Of a stretch of DNA of 64,000 bases, positions 52,696 through 62,049 are shown piece by piece. The notes beneath the pieces are model-generated. The model saw only the letters and a list, made by a program, of their open reading frames with translations, ran no database searches and had not been told where the DNA came from. The DNA is from Chryseobacterium limigenitum. GTDB lineage: Bacteria; Bacteroidota; Bacteroidia; Flavobacteriales; Weeksellaceae. Made by a program: the position numbers and the translations under genes. The stretch covers positions 248,001-312,000 of the forward strand of contig NZ_FPKW01000003.1 of the NCBI RefSeq assembly GCF_900114875.1, written 5' to 3'. The stretch's first letter is position 1, and each line of letters begins with the position of its first letter.

Positions 52696-54627
52696 ATGTC
52701 TACCACACCTGAACAGGCGCGAGGCAATTCGTTTCGTCCTTCCCAAAATGCAGATGGAGTCTCTGAAAATCATCACACGGGGATCAACCGTTTGGTCAAA
52801 TTATCTTTAGTAATTGAGGGTAAAGTGATAAAGTATTACAAGCATTTTAATTTAAAGCAAAGTGCCCAGCGTCATCATGAGTTTACGCTTACGTTGGCTC
52901 ACGATACTTTAGGAGACCACCAGACACACACTTTGGAAGAAGCCAATAAATTCTTAGGAAAACGTTTAACGGCCGTTATTTCTTATAAAGACATTGATAA
53001 TAGCCCTGAAAGAACTTTCGTGGGAGTGATTACCGGAGTAGGATTCAGTCAGGAAAAAATGAGCCTGGGTAATATTGTTTTATCTGGTTACAGCCCGACG
53101 ATTTTATTAGACGCAGCTCCGCATATTCAAAGTTTTGGAGGTGATAAACCTGTAAATATGGGCATCATTGCTGAAGAAGTCATCAAACAGGGAATCGATA
53201 AAAGCCGTTTTGATATCAGAATCGATACGAATGATTATTCTCAGATTATCTACAGCAGCCAATACGACGAAACGCATTACAACTATCTGGCTAGAATGGC
53301 GGAAGCTTATGGCGAACAATTTTATTATGATGGTGAGGTTTTACATTTCGGAAAACTTCCTCCTCAGAATAAACCTATCAAAATTGTCTACGGAAGCAGC
53401 GCCAACGATATTAAAGTTGAATTGAAAGCGGTACACACCAAACCTCAATTTTACGGATACAACAGCAATAAACATGAAAAACTGACTTCAGGAGCAACAC
53501 CGATTCAGCATGTTGGTGATTTAGCAAAAACAGCTTACGAACACAACGATAAAATTTTTAAAACACCTTCTTTACGCGTAGCTCCTGTGAAAGCAACGAC
53601 TCATCTTGATGTTGAATATTCTCAGAAAAGCACCTCAGGAAGTGAAGCAGTGAATGTTTTTAATTTATCAGGATCTACTACGGTTCCGTTTTTACATCCG
53701 GGTTGTGTGGTTGATGTTCAGATGAGAAAAGTTGATACTAATGAAAGCTCTTATTTCACTAAAATTATGGTCACGGAAGCTGAACATGAAATTGATACTT
53801 TAGGACATTACAAAGGAAGTTTTAAAGGAATCGCTTCAGACACAGGATTTTTACCAAAACCTGAATTTACGGCTCCCAAAGCAGAACCGCAGATCGCAAC
53901 AGTAATTTCAAATGCCGATCCGGAAGGGCAGGGAAGAATTCAGGTGAGATTTGACTGGCAGACGAGCGAAACCACTCATTTTATCAGAATGATGAGCCCT
54001 GATGCAGGTGGAACAGACGAAATCACTCAAAACAGAGGATATGTTGCCATTCCGGAAGTTGGAGATCAGGTGATGGTTAATTTTGTTCACAATCATCCCG
54101 ACAGACCTTTCGTAATGGGCGGAATGTTCCATGGAGCGGTTGGTCTAGGTGGCGGAGTCAACAATCATTTAAAATCAATTCAAACCAGAAGCGGAATCAG
54201 AATTTTGATGAATGATGAAGAAGGAAGCGTAAATATTATCGATCCAAGCGGAAATTATTTCTTTATGGATGGTAAAGGCAATATTTCTGTCAACGCCCCT
54301 AAAAATTTCACCTTAAAAGCTGGAGAAAATATCAGCATCACTGCAGGAAAAGAAATTTCAATTGATGCCGGAGAAAGTATTACAAGTTCGGCAAATGAAA
54401 ATATTGTTTCCACTGCCGGAACAGATATTATGATGACGGCTACAGGCGATATCAAAGAATCTTCGGATACAAGAACCGAGATGGTGGAAAAGGAATTCAG
54501 AAGACAGTCTGAAACTTCGAATGAAATTGCAGGAGAGATCGCAATGTTCAGCGAAAAAGAAAATATGACCATGCAGAGTGGAAAAATTGTAGAATTCAAC
54601 AGTGCCGAAAAATCTAAACTTTTCTAA
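52696..54627 (+). CDS. vgrG: Type VI secretion spike protein VgrG
   Basis: A 643-residue spike trimer subunit. Gp27-like base domains come first (SQYDETHYNYLARMAEAYGEQFYYDG), then gp5-like OB-fold (ATVISNADPEGQGRIQVRFDW, RPFVMGGMFHG) and a repetitive beta-helix (NISITAGKEISIDAGESITS, TDIMMTATGDIK). No extra effector domain is fused at the C-terminus, so cargo must attach through PAAR-like tips or adaptors. It heads the effector gene group: the next small gene starts 2 nt after its stop. Confidence 0.95.
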   Translation: MSTTPEQARGNSFRPSQNADGVSENHHTGINRLVKLSLVIEGKVIKYYKHFNLKQSAQRHHEFTLTLAHDTLGDHQTHTLEEANKFLGKRLTAVISYKDIDNSPERTFVGVITGVGFSQEKMSLGNIVLSGYSPTILLDAAPHIQSFGGDKPVNMGIIAEEVIKQGIDKSRFDIRIDTNDYSQIIYSSQYDETHYNYLARMAEAYGEQFYYDGEVLHFGKLPPQNKPIKIVYGSSANDIKVELKAVHTKPQFYGYNSNKHEKLTSGATPIQHVGDLAKTAYEHNDKIFKTPSLRVAPVKATTHLDVEYSQKSTSGSEAVNVFNLSGSTTVPFLHPGCVVDVQMRKVDTNESSYFTKIMVTEAEHEIDTLGHYKGSFKGIASDTGFLPKPEFTAPKAEPQIATVISNADPEGQGRIQVRFDWQTSETTHFIRMMSPDAGGTDEITQNRGYVAIPEVGDQVMVNFVHNHPDRPFVMGGMFHGAVGLGGGVNNHLKSIQTRSGIRILMNDEEGSVNIIDPSGNYFFMDGKGNISVNAPKNFTLKAGENISITAGKEISIDAGESITSSANENIVSTAGTDIMMTATGDIKESSDTRTEMVEKEFRRQSETSNEIAGEIAMFSEKENMTMQSGKIVEFNSAEKSKLF

Positions 54628-54629
54628 TC

Positions 54630-54800
54630 ATGGCAATAAGAAAAACCGCAAAAAATATATTGATCAAAGTAAATGATTCCTACCATCTCAGTGTTGGTAA
54701 AAAGGTTGAAAAAATTGCAGAAAAGATCAATACAGAAGCTAAAAAAGGGAATCTTGTTTTGGCAAGTAATAAAAAGATAATGTCTCATGGGAACAAATAA
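54630..54800 (+). CDS. Small T6SS-linked protein (56 residues)
   Basis: A 56-codon gene. It begins 2 nt after the vgrG stop and overlaps the next start by 14 nt. The sequence MAIRKTAKNILIKVNDSYHL, then KINTEAKKGNLVLASNKKIMSHGNK, is highly basic with no hydrophobic helix. The NLVLASNKKIMSHGNK end recalls the beta-helix-like repeats of VgrG (for example GKEISIDAG), so it may be a docking peptide at the spike tip or a separate tip strand. Tight packing and translational coupling argue that it is real. Confidence 0.6.
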   Translation: MAIRKTAKNILIKVNDSYHLSVGKKVEKIAEKINTEAKKGNLVLASNKKIMSHGNK

Positions 54801-55839
54801 ATTGAAGTTCCTGATTCTTTTTGTTGTATGCAGTTTCTCGTTAATAAGTTGTCAAAATAAAAGAATGGAAGAAAAATATAATTGGTTGGGAACCGTCTCG
54901 GCACCGCAGGAATATCCGATGGAAGTGTATAAAGGAGCCATTATCGCTGATGATTTCAGTTACGGCTTTGATGCCATTTGGGGAACTCAAAATACAGGCT
55001 GGGGAAATGAAGGCGGAACAATGAGCGTAGAAACCAGGTTGATGGGAATTCCTCACAAATTAGAATTTACATGGTATTCTTTAGTTGAAAGAAAATTTTA
55101 CACCGGAAAGTGGGATTTAGATAAAGAAAAAATCAATGATCTGTTTAAAAAAGGTTTTATAGATCAGGATAATAATAAAAAAACGACCTACACCAATTTT
55201 ATAGTTGGTTTGGCGCCAAAAGGAAAAGTTGTTTTATGGATCAACGGACCGGGAAATCAGACGGAAGTTGGTGCTTTTCAGGCTCATGATACAATTATTA
55301 CAAAGGAAAAAGCTTACGATAATGCAAAATATATGTTGAAAGAAGGTTTTGCAGACAGAATGCTGGATGATCCGTCGTATGAAACATTTAAACCTGAAAT
55401 AAGAGCAAAAATAAAAGAACAAGGCTATCCTAATCCTGATATTTATGAGATCTACAGAAAGAAATTTAATTGGAAACCTTCGGTTATAGTTCCTGAAGGC
55501 GGAGAATGGATCGATTTCGGATTTAATAATTATAACGGAGAACAGGAAAATCTTTTCGCAGAAAGCTTACATAATGATACGTATCAAAAAAGAGCTGTTC
55601 CAAAATTCTGCGGTTTTTACTGGAGAGATAAAAGCAAAAACAGATACGCAGTCTGGATAGATTCTTTCGACGAAAAAGAAATTTTTGACCTTTTTCAAAA
55701 ATTTGGAAATGAAGAAAATATAGATTTGGTGATTAAAGTTAATCCTGATAACACCAAAGCATCTCTGTCATTAAAAACAGAAAAACAGGAGCTTCCCATT
55801 ACCAAAGCAAAGATCAGATTATCTCGGAAAATAGAATAA
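54787..55839 (+). CDS. DUF2931-family lipoprotein
   Basis: A 350-residue lipoprotein (VVCSFSLISCQNK, Cys about residue 22). The body has two similar halves: first with WLGTVSAPQEYPMEVYKGAI and GKWDLDKEKINDLFKKGF, second with FNWKPSVIVPEGGEWIDFGFNNYNG and DEKEIFDLFQKFG, so it looks like a duplicated DUF2931 domain. DUF2931 proteins are exported and often sit beside secretion loci. It lies between VgrG and the Tle1-like lipase, so it may neutralise it in the periplasm, but position alone does not prove this. Confidence 0.8.
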   Translation: MGTNKLKFLILFVVCSFSLISCQNKRMEEKYNWLGTVSAPQEYPMEVYKGAIIADDFSYGFDAIWGTQNTGWGNEGGTMSVETRLMGIPHKLEFTWYSLVERKFYTGKWDLDKEKINDLFKKGFIDQDNNKKTTYTNFIVGLAPKGKVVLWINGPGNQTEVGAFQAHDTIITKEKAYDNAKYMLKEGFADRMLDDPSYETFKPEIRAKIKEQGYPNPDIYEIYRKKFNWKPSVIVPEGGEWIDFGFNNYNGEQENLFAESLHNDTYQKRAVPKFCGFYWRDKSKNRYAVWIDSFDEKEIFDLFQKFGNEENIDLVIKVNPDNTKASLSLKTEKQELPITKAKIRLSRKIE

Positions 55840-55873
55840 TTTATCCTTATTCATCAATTTTAAAGTAAGAAAG

Positions 55874-57286
55874 ATGCACAATAATAAATTTGGAGATTAT
55901 ACACCAACAGAAACCAAAGAGGAGGTCTTAGACATTACTCTCGGGATGTTTTTTGACGGAACCCTGAATAACAAAACCAATACCATCGAAAGAAGGGAAA
56001 AAACTGATGCATACAAGAAAAAAGGAGGAAACCCTACCGATAACAACAGTTACAATAACGATTGGAGCAACGTTGCACGTTTGTGGGACAATTACGATAA
56101 AAATTTTGGCATTTACATAGAAGGAATCGGTACAGAGGATAAAGAAAAAGACTCAATGTTGGGTTATGCTTTCGGAACTGGGCCTACCGGAATTCGCGGA
56201 AAAGTAAGAAAAGGCTGCGAAGAGATCGTGAAAAAAGTAAAAAATATCAAAAGTTCCAAAAAAGCAGACAAGATTGCTGTGCTTACTTTCGATGTTTTTG
56301 GTTTCAGTCGTGGTGCGGCGGCGGCCAGAAATTTTGTTCATGAAATAGGAAAATCAAAATATAAAGCAACCTCAAGAACCTATTCAAGCGAAGGAATGAC
56401 TGTGACAGTTCTTTCCGACAGCGACGGCGACGGAGTAGAAGGTCAGGATCTTCCGAAATGGGGACATTTAGGACTCAAACTTCAGGAAGCTGGAATTATT
56501 GTTGATGTTTTAAAAATTAGATTTTTAGGAATTTATGATACGGTTTCTTCTTATTCAAAAAACTTTTCTGCTACACCGAATTTTCACAATGATGTGGAAG
56601 AATTAAGCTTAAATGATATCGGAAGAGCACAAACCGTCATTCATTTTGTGGCAGAAAATGAGCACAGAGAAAATTTTGACCTTACCCACGTGAATGTAGG
56701 TACAGAAAGAACATTTCCCGGCGTACACTGTGACGTTGGCGGAGCTTACGAAGACGGAACCGAGACTTGGGAAGAAATTGAAACATCGTGGACTACCAGC
56801 GCGAAACTAAAAGCATTAAGAAGCCAGCTTATAGCAGACGCCTGGTACAAAGAAGATCAGCTTAAAATTAATCCAGGTTTTTATTTGACATTATCGGGAA
56901 CGCGCGATCTGGTAAAAAGATACAGCTATGTTCCTCTGCATTTTATGGCAGAATATGGCGTTCAGAAAACGGTTCCTTTAACGATTAAAAAACTGACTGA
57001 CGAAAAATATTCTATTTCAGAAGATGCTTTGTTGGTAAGAGTAAAAGACCGTCTCAGATCTTATGCAATGGAAAACGGAAAACAATATACCTTCAAAAGA
57101 TATAAAGAAGTTGAAAATGCATACGGCGGAGCATCAATTCCGGAACAGAAATATGCAGATTATCAGAGAGAAATGAAGGAGCAGGATGATTTAAGAATTC
57201 TGAGAAATAAATATCTTCACTGGTCAGCTAGAAGAGAAGGTATTGGAATGGATCCGACGTCAGACAGAGTAAGAGTATTGCATTAA
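55874..57286 (+). CDS. Tle1-like T6SS phospholipase effector (DUF2235)
   Basis: A 470-residue alpha/beta hydrolase of the DUF2235 family used by T6SS as Tle1 phospholipases. Near the N-terminus LDITLGMFFDGTLNNKTNT is the family start (FDGTxNN); the nucleophile elbow is FGFSRGAAAARNFVHEIG (G-F-S-R-G, Ser about residue 148). Later LGIYDTVSSYSKN, NVGTERTFPGVHCDVGGAYEDG (catalytic Asp/His region). No signal peptide, so delivered by the T6SS. It should attack membrane phospholipids of competitors. Candidate immunity partners lie on both sides. Confidence 0.88.
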   Translation: MHNNKFGDYTPTETKEEVLDITLGMFFDGTLNNKTNTIERREKTDAYKKKGGNPTDNNSYNNDWSNVARLWDNYDKNFGIYIEGIGTEDKEKDSMLGYAFGTGPTGIRGKVRKGCEEIVKKVKNIKSSKKADKIAVLTFDVFGFSRGAAAARNFVHEIGKSKYKATSRTYSSEGMTVTVLSDSDGDGVEGQDLPKWGHLGLKLQEAGIIVDVLKIRFLGIYDTVSSYSKNFSATPNFHNDVEELSLNDIGRAQTVIHFVAENEHRENFDLTHVNVGTERTFPGVHCDVGGAYEDGTETWEEIETSWTTSAKLKALRSQLIADAWYKEDQLKINPGFYLTLSGTRDLVKRYSYVPLHFMAEYGVQKTVPLTIKKLTDEKYSISEDALLVRVKDRLRSYAMENGKQYTFKRYKEVENAYGGASIPEQKYADYQREMKEQDDLRILRNKYLHWSARREGIGMDPTSDRVRVLH

Positions 57287-57296
57287 TTTTTATTAA

Positions 57297-57599
57297 ATGA
57301 AAAAACACCTGATCATAAGAGTTGCATTATTATTAATAGGATTTCTATTGATCTATTGTTACACTCACTGGGATTCTTGGTTTCATCCTCATCAATCGAT
57401 TGGAGGGAACGATGGAATGTCAATTCCCATGGATCTTGTTTTGAATATTGGCTGGATGGTCATATGGTGTGTTTTGCTTTTTATAGAATTGATCGTAAGC
57501 TTTTCTACGTCCAGAAATAAAGAAAATAGAGTTACAAATATAATATTGATCATGGTGGGTATCATTTTACTCGCTGTATATATTTTCAGTATTAAATAA
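57297..57599 (+). CDS. Small membrane protein, candidate immunity protein
   Basis: A 100-residue protein starting 10 nt after the lipase stop. Three hydrophobic segments: about 7-24, 50-70, 80-98. A GGNDGMSIPMD loop lies between the first two. No family recognised. Location directly after a Tle1-like effector and the co-orientation fit an inner-membrane immunity protein, though that is inferred from position. Confidence 0.65.
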   Translation: MKKHLIIRVALLLIGFLLIYCYTHWDSWFHPHQSIGGNDGMSIPMDLVLNIGWMVIWCVLLFIELIVSFSTSRNKENRVTNIILIMVGIILLAVYIFSIK

Positions 57600-57636
57600 A
57601 ATCTGAGAATAAAATATTTATTTGCAAATTATTTAT

Positions 57637-58680
57637 ATGCAGAAATTTAACAAACATATCGTCCGGAAAAGCGAAACTTTAAAAAGTGTTGCTTCTCTGT
57701 ACAGCATATCCGAAGATGCTTTAAAGTCATTTCACAATAACAATTGCGGTGTTAAGGATATGATCTTGATAGATTTTACAGGCCAAAAGGAACTTTTTAT
57801 TCCAAGAACTGCCGTTACCGACAAAAATAGATTGGTAAAGTTTGGTCAAGGAAATAAATTGATCTTTCAACCCGAAAATGCATTCTGCAAATATGGTGTT
57901 ATCATCAAAATTGAAAACGGAAACAATAAAAATGAACTGAAATATGAAGCTACCGTACGTTGGTTAAGATCTGAAAAGCTGTTACATTTTTTTGAAATAA
58001 ACAGAATCTCAAATCTTTATCTAAATGAAGAGGAAGTCAATGAAATTGCAGATTTATTAGCCTATAAAACCTCAAGAGTTTTATATCCTCTACAAATTAG
58101 CGTAGATCATCAGGGGAAATTTAATGCTGTGGAAAATCTTTCCGTATTCAATGAAAGATGGAATGATGTTAAGGAAGAACTGTACAAAGAATTTGATGGG
58201 GAAACTGTAGACGAGTATTGTCTTAAAATAGAAAAAACGATAAGCGAATCCGATACAGTAAACTTATTGATGAAAAATGATTATTTCCTGAGAACATTAT
58301 TTCTCGGAGTGTACCAGAGTTTTGGTCAGAATTTTAACATCAGTGGAAATGAAAGTTTCCCGATCGTGAATAATCCGGTTGAACCAAAATATCAGATTGA
58401 GTTGGAGGTCGATCCGCTGAAAGACGAATATGATTTAATAAATATAGAAGGAAACGGAACATTAAATGAAGACAGAAGTTCTTACGATTTTATCAACGGA
58501 GCCTCTTTTTCATTTATTGTAGAAGAAAATCCCGTGATGAATAAAGACGGATCTTTTAGGATTCAATATTATTTAAACGGAAAAACTTCATTCCCGGAAT
58601 CACTGTATTTAGAATGCGATATCATGCTGAGAGAGAGAAAAAAGATCTCGGTTGTTGTGGCAAGTATCGATGAGAATTAA
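57637..58680 (+). CDS. LysM-domain protein, candidate T6SS adaptor
   Basis: From the ATG at 57637 a 347-residue protein with no signal peptide. The N-terminal 55 residues form a LysM-like repeat (HIVRKSETLKSVASLYSISEDALKSFHN) ending LFIPRT. The body (about 90-345) has two blocks, one helical with NERWNDVKEELYKEFDG, one strand-rich with YDFINGASFSFIVEENPVM. In T6SS clusters LysM proteins without signals are found next to PAAR-like genes, and may bind the tip or effector. Not a peptidoglycan hydrolase by sequence. Exact function unknown. Confidence 0.7.
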   Translation: MQKFNKHIVRKSETLKSVASLYSISEDALKSFHNNNCGVKDMILIDFTGQKELFIPRTAVTDKNRLVKFGQGNKLIFQPENAFCKYGVIIKIENGNNKNELKYEATVRWLRSEKLLHFFEINRISNLYLNEEEVNEIADLLAYKTSRVLYPLQISVDHQGKFNAVENLSVFNERWNDVKEELYKEFDGETVDEYCLKIEKTISESDTVNLLMKNDYFLRTLFLGVYQSFGQNFNISGNESFPIVNNPVEPKYQIELEVDPLKDEYDLINIEGNGTLNEDRSSYDFINGASFSFIVEENPVMNKDGSFRIQYYLNGKTSFPESLYLECDIMLRERKKISVVVASIDEN

Positions 58681-58713
58681 AAAATATCACACAGATAAAA
58701 AGACTGAAAAATT

Positions 58714-59205
58714 ATGGCAGAAAAACATATTGTAGTACAAGGTGCTATGTGCAAATGCCAATTTGGGCAAGTGCCTGATAAGTTAAAAGTGCTTTCGCAC
58801 AAAAAAGAATATGCAAATGACAAAAGCGCTTCCAAAAAACTGATTGTCACCACAAAAGAAATAGGAGCTGCTACATTTGAGAAAAATACATTCGGGAACT
58901 GCCCCAAAATGGGAGTTCCGCCGCCGCCGTGCAAAATAATGGTCACCGAATGGCAGAAGTTTTATGATAAAGTACAGCTCAGCAATGGCGGATTTATCAT
59001 TTTGGAAGACAGCAAGGCCGTTTGTGCGATTGCGGGAACGCCATGCATCGAGATTATTGATCATGGGCAGAGAGCTGAAGCCAGTCAGCAGAATTTTAAA
59101 AATGCGGATCAGGATGTGCAGCAGCAGATCAACCCGTTGGTAGATTCAGAAAGTATGTATAAAGAAGAGCCTTCTTTCAACGGTGGGGAGGATGCTGTAA
59201 GCTAA
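58714..59205 (+). CDS. DUF4280 PAAR-like spike-tip protein
   Basis: A 163-residue protein with the DUF4280 plan: VVQGAMCKCQFGQVPDKL at the start, NCPKMGVPPPPCK in the middle, and CAIAGTPCIEIIDHGQRAE at the end of the domain, with about eight cysteines in pairs for metal or disulfide stabilisation. Followed by a charged tail (QDVQQQINPLVDSES). PAAR-like domains cap the VgrG spike and attach effectors. It is the direct neighbour of the 942-residue protein, with an 11-nt gap, so it probably loads it. Confidence 0.9.
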   Translation: MAEKHIVVQGAMCKCQFGQVPDKLKVLSHKKEYANDKSASKKLIVTTKEIGAATFEKNTFGNCPKMGVPPPPCKIMVTEWQKFYDKVQLSNGGFIILEDSKAVCAIAGTPCIEIIDHGQRAEASQQNFKNADQDVQQQINPLVDSESMYKEEPSFNGGEDAVS

Positions 59206-59216
59206 ACAACAAAGAA

Positions 59217-62045
59217 ATGGCAAAAGGTGTAAAGAAAATAAGAGTTATAAAAGGGACTTACTATCCAAAGATGTCTGTTTCTGGCCAAAGAGTTACGATA
59301 CAGCCGGGTCAGTGGGTGACTTTTGATGTTGCAGAATGGCTTCCGGATACAACTGCCGAGGATAAAAAGAAACCCGTGATCTGGATGAGGCAGAGTAATG
59401 ACCGTAAAGTTATTATCAATCAGCTTCCGTCTTCTACAGGGTATAAATTTATGATCTCCAAACAATTGTGCGGAGCCTATAATTATTATATCGAAGCAAG
59501 CTTTTCGGGGACAAGAGATACTAAAAATAATGTTGGACTTTATGTAAAAGGCTGGTGCGAACCCAAAATTGTGACCAGTAAATGGACAACCCAAAGAGGA
59601 AGTAAAATCAGCATTAAAAATAAAAGTAAGACCAATTATATCTCCTACGGACACATCGTTTACCTCAATCTGACAACGGAAGGTCTCAATGGAACCAATC
59701 TTGTCGTAGAACTTTGGAATCAGCAATATGCAAGGAAAGACAAGCCTGTTCATGTTTATACCGATGTTCAGGTGATCGATGGTGAGGTTAATTTAAAAAT
59801 AGAAAATACATACGCTTGGATGGCGTATGTGAATAATATTCAGAATGTTGAAGAGTTTTATGTAAAAGTAAAAGATTCTTCGGGAAAATATATCAAAGAC
59901 AGTCTGGGAGACGACCTTCACGCAATCTATCTTAATGTTAAAAATAAAGTCGTTACAACCAATACGAATGTAAGTAAAAATCAAACACCTACAAAAGTAT
60001 ACAAGCCGGATGTAAACGCTGCCCGATACGAACCGTGTAAATTTGAAGTCATAAAATTCACCGAATTAGAAATAAAAGACGGCAAACCGAATAATACGAC
60101 AGTCACCGTTTTTGATAACGGAAAGGGATTGAGAAAATTAAGCGGAACACCTCTTCAGGAAACGATCCAAAGAACCATATTTTATAAATTTGATTCCACT
60201 GTAATAGATAAAGACGGGGAAGCGATCCTTAATAATGTTTTAAAATTTCTTTTGGAACACAAGGATTCTACTATGAATCTGAGCGGATACGCCTGTGTTA
60301 TCGGAAAGGAAAACTACAACAAAGGTTTGTCTCAAAGAAGAGCAGATGTTGTTAAAAAATTCTTTGCCGATGGCGGATTAGATCCCAAAAGAATAATCTC
60401 GGTCGGAAAAGGAGAAATAGATCCTACCGATGATAAATTAGGTAGAGACAATATCAAATATAAAAATGAAAAGGATTACGAGAACAATAGGAGAGTAGAT
60501 ATTTCTTTTGTTTTTAATGCCCACGATGCCCATACAATGAATTATGAAGTGGTAGCACCAAGTGTTTCCATGAAAAAAGATCTTACGATAGATATTCAGG
60601 GTTTTGATACGAAAGCGTGTTTCAGAGGTAAGGATAAACATAAGAAACAAACTACGGTTGTTGATGTTGGTCAGGCTATAGACAAGGGCGATACAAAGCA
60701 ATCATTTGCAACGCCTTCGTTTAATTATAAAATATATTCGGATCTGTCGTATTTCACTGCGATGCCGATTCAGTATATCTGGCCAATGAATACAAATCCG
60801 AACCAGTTCCATTTTCATACCCACACCTGCAGGTATTTCAGTAATGAAAAACGTACTACGGTATTATTAAAAGCATATCCTGATGTAAAATGGACATTGA
60901 CGTTTTTCATCAATCTTACCAATGATCTCAGCGTCAACTGGCAAAATCAACCTGCCGGAAAACATAAAGAGCTACAGAAAAAATCAGGTAAAGTTGGAGC
61001 TGAAAGAAGATGGCAGCAAAAAGACGCGTCTTTTGGTTTCGGACTTAAAAGTGAATGGGAAAGAAATAACAGCGGAAATTACCAGAGAAGTAAAGAGCTT
61101 AAAGGTGAATACGAAACGAAATTTAAAAAATTATACGATCTTTTTGCTTCTGTTGGAGCCATGTCTGATGGGGTGACAAACAAAACCAAAGGCCAGGTTA
61201 GGAATATGGGATTCAAGGGAGTACCGATGACTTTTGCCGTTAAACCTCCCAATCTTAACCTTAAAGCTGAATGGAATTTAGAAAGAGCAAAACAAAAAGG
61301 TGCAGAAATTGAAAGATTAGGCACAAAAATAGATATCTCTTTTAATGCTGATCCGTTAATAGGGTTGGAAATTACAATAGATCTTTTATGTACTGCCGTA
61401 GGATTGATTGCAGGAGCCGTAAGTGGCGGAACCGCAGCTCCGGGAGCCGTAAGACTTTACGGATTCATCAAAGATAAAATGAATACAGGCGCCGAATTTG
61501 GAAATGACGATTTCGGAGCCAAAGTAAGTGCCGATGTTTTTATTGATCTCGTGATTACGAGTGTTATTAAAACTTCTATTGGCTTTTCTTTCAATACAGT
61601 GAGTGACGCAAGTGATACTCAGGGTAAACTGGAAGTAACGAACACGCTGAAAGTTGAGTTAAAAGCTGGAGTCTGGATAAAAGCAGAAGCCACGCTTGTT
61701 ATCGTAAAAATTGAAGGATATTTTGAAATGAGTGGAAAAGGCTACGCCTCGGTTACATTCGGTCATGGTCTGAAATATGATGATAAAGGCTTGAATTATC
61801 GTCCGGCATTAGGTTTCGATGGCCTGAATGCAGAATATGTTATCAAAGGAAAAGTAGGAATGTCTGCAACGAAAAAAGTTCCGAGAGGAGGAAACAAAAA
61901 ACCTGGAGAATTAAAAGGAAGCAGCGAAGATGAAGGTATCATCGCAGAAGGAAAATATAACGAAGTAATTCCTAAATTTGATGTAATTAAAAGTCTGGAA
62001 GAACTTTTTGGGATCAGTGCAGATATTCCGTTAATTAGAAATTAA
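59217..62045 (+). CDS. Large OmpA-containing T6SS effector candidate
   Basis: A 942-residue protein without signal peptide. Residues 1-250 are beta-rich, perhaps two Ig-like or PKD-like units with a cluster of Cys and Trp. Residues about 315-433 form an OmpA/peptidoglycan-binding domain (RTIFYKFDSTVI, SGYACVIGKENYNKGLSQRRADVVKKFF, NNRRVDISF). After it come an FHFHTHTCR histidine cluster (531-539), a charged region (580-640), hydrophobic segments around 715-745 and 773-792, and a soluble strand-rich tail. The order suggests delivery, peptidoglycan anchoring, then a possible membrane-active toxin region. I recognise no toxin family. The lipoprotein just downstream may be its immunity partner. 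Confidence 0.75.
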   Translation: MAKGVKKIRVIKGTYYPKMSVSGQRVTIQPGQWVTFDVAEWLPDTTAEDKKKPVIWMRQSNDRKVIINQLPSSTGYKFMISKQLCGAYNYYIEASFSGTRDTKNNVGLYVKGWCEPKIVTSKWTTQRGSKISIKNKSKTNYISYGHIVYLNLTTEGLNGTNLVVELWNQQYARKDKPVHVYTDVQVIDGEVNLKIENTYAWMAYVNNIQNVEEFYVKVKDSSGKYIKDSLGDDLHAIYLNVKNKVVTTNTNVSKNQTPTKVYKPDVNAARYEPCKFEVIKFTELEIKDGKPNNTTVTVFDNGKGLRKLSGTPLQETIQRTIFYKFDSTVIDKDGEAILNNVLKFLLEHKDSTMNLSGYACVIGKENYNKGLSQRRADVVKKFFADGGLDPKRIISVGKGEIDPTDDKLGRDNIKYKNEKDYENNRRVDISFVFNAHDAHTMNYEVVAPSVSMKKDLTIDIQGFDTKACFRGKDKHKKQTTVVDVGQAIDKGDTKQSFATPSFNYKIYSDLSYFTAMPIQYIWPMNTNPNQFHFHTHTCRYFSNEKRTTVLLKAYPDVKWTLTFFINLTNDLSVNWQNQPAGKHKELQKKSGKVGAERRWQQKDASFGFGLKSEWERNNSGNYQRSKELKGEYETKFKKLYDLFASVGAMSDGVTNKTKGQVRNMGFKGVPMTFAVKPPNLNLKAEWNLERAKQKGAEIERLGTKIDISFNADPLIGLEITIDLLCTAVGLIAGAVSGGTAAPGAVRLYGFIKDKMNTGAEFGNDDFGAKVSADVFIDLVITSVIKTSIGFSFNTVSDASDTQGKLEVTNTLKVELKAGVWIKAEATLVIVKIEGYFEMSGKGYASVTFGHGLKYDDKGLNYRPALGFDGLNAEYVIKGKVGMSATKKVPRGGNKKPGELKGSSEDEGIIAEGKYNEVIPKFDVIKSLEELFGISADIPLIRN

Positions 62046-62049
62046 TCAT

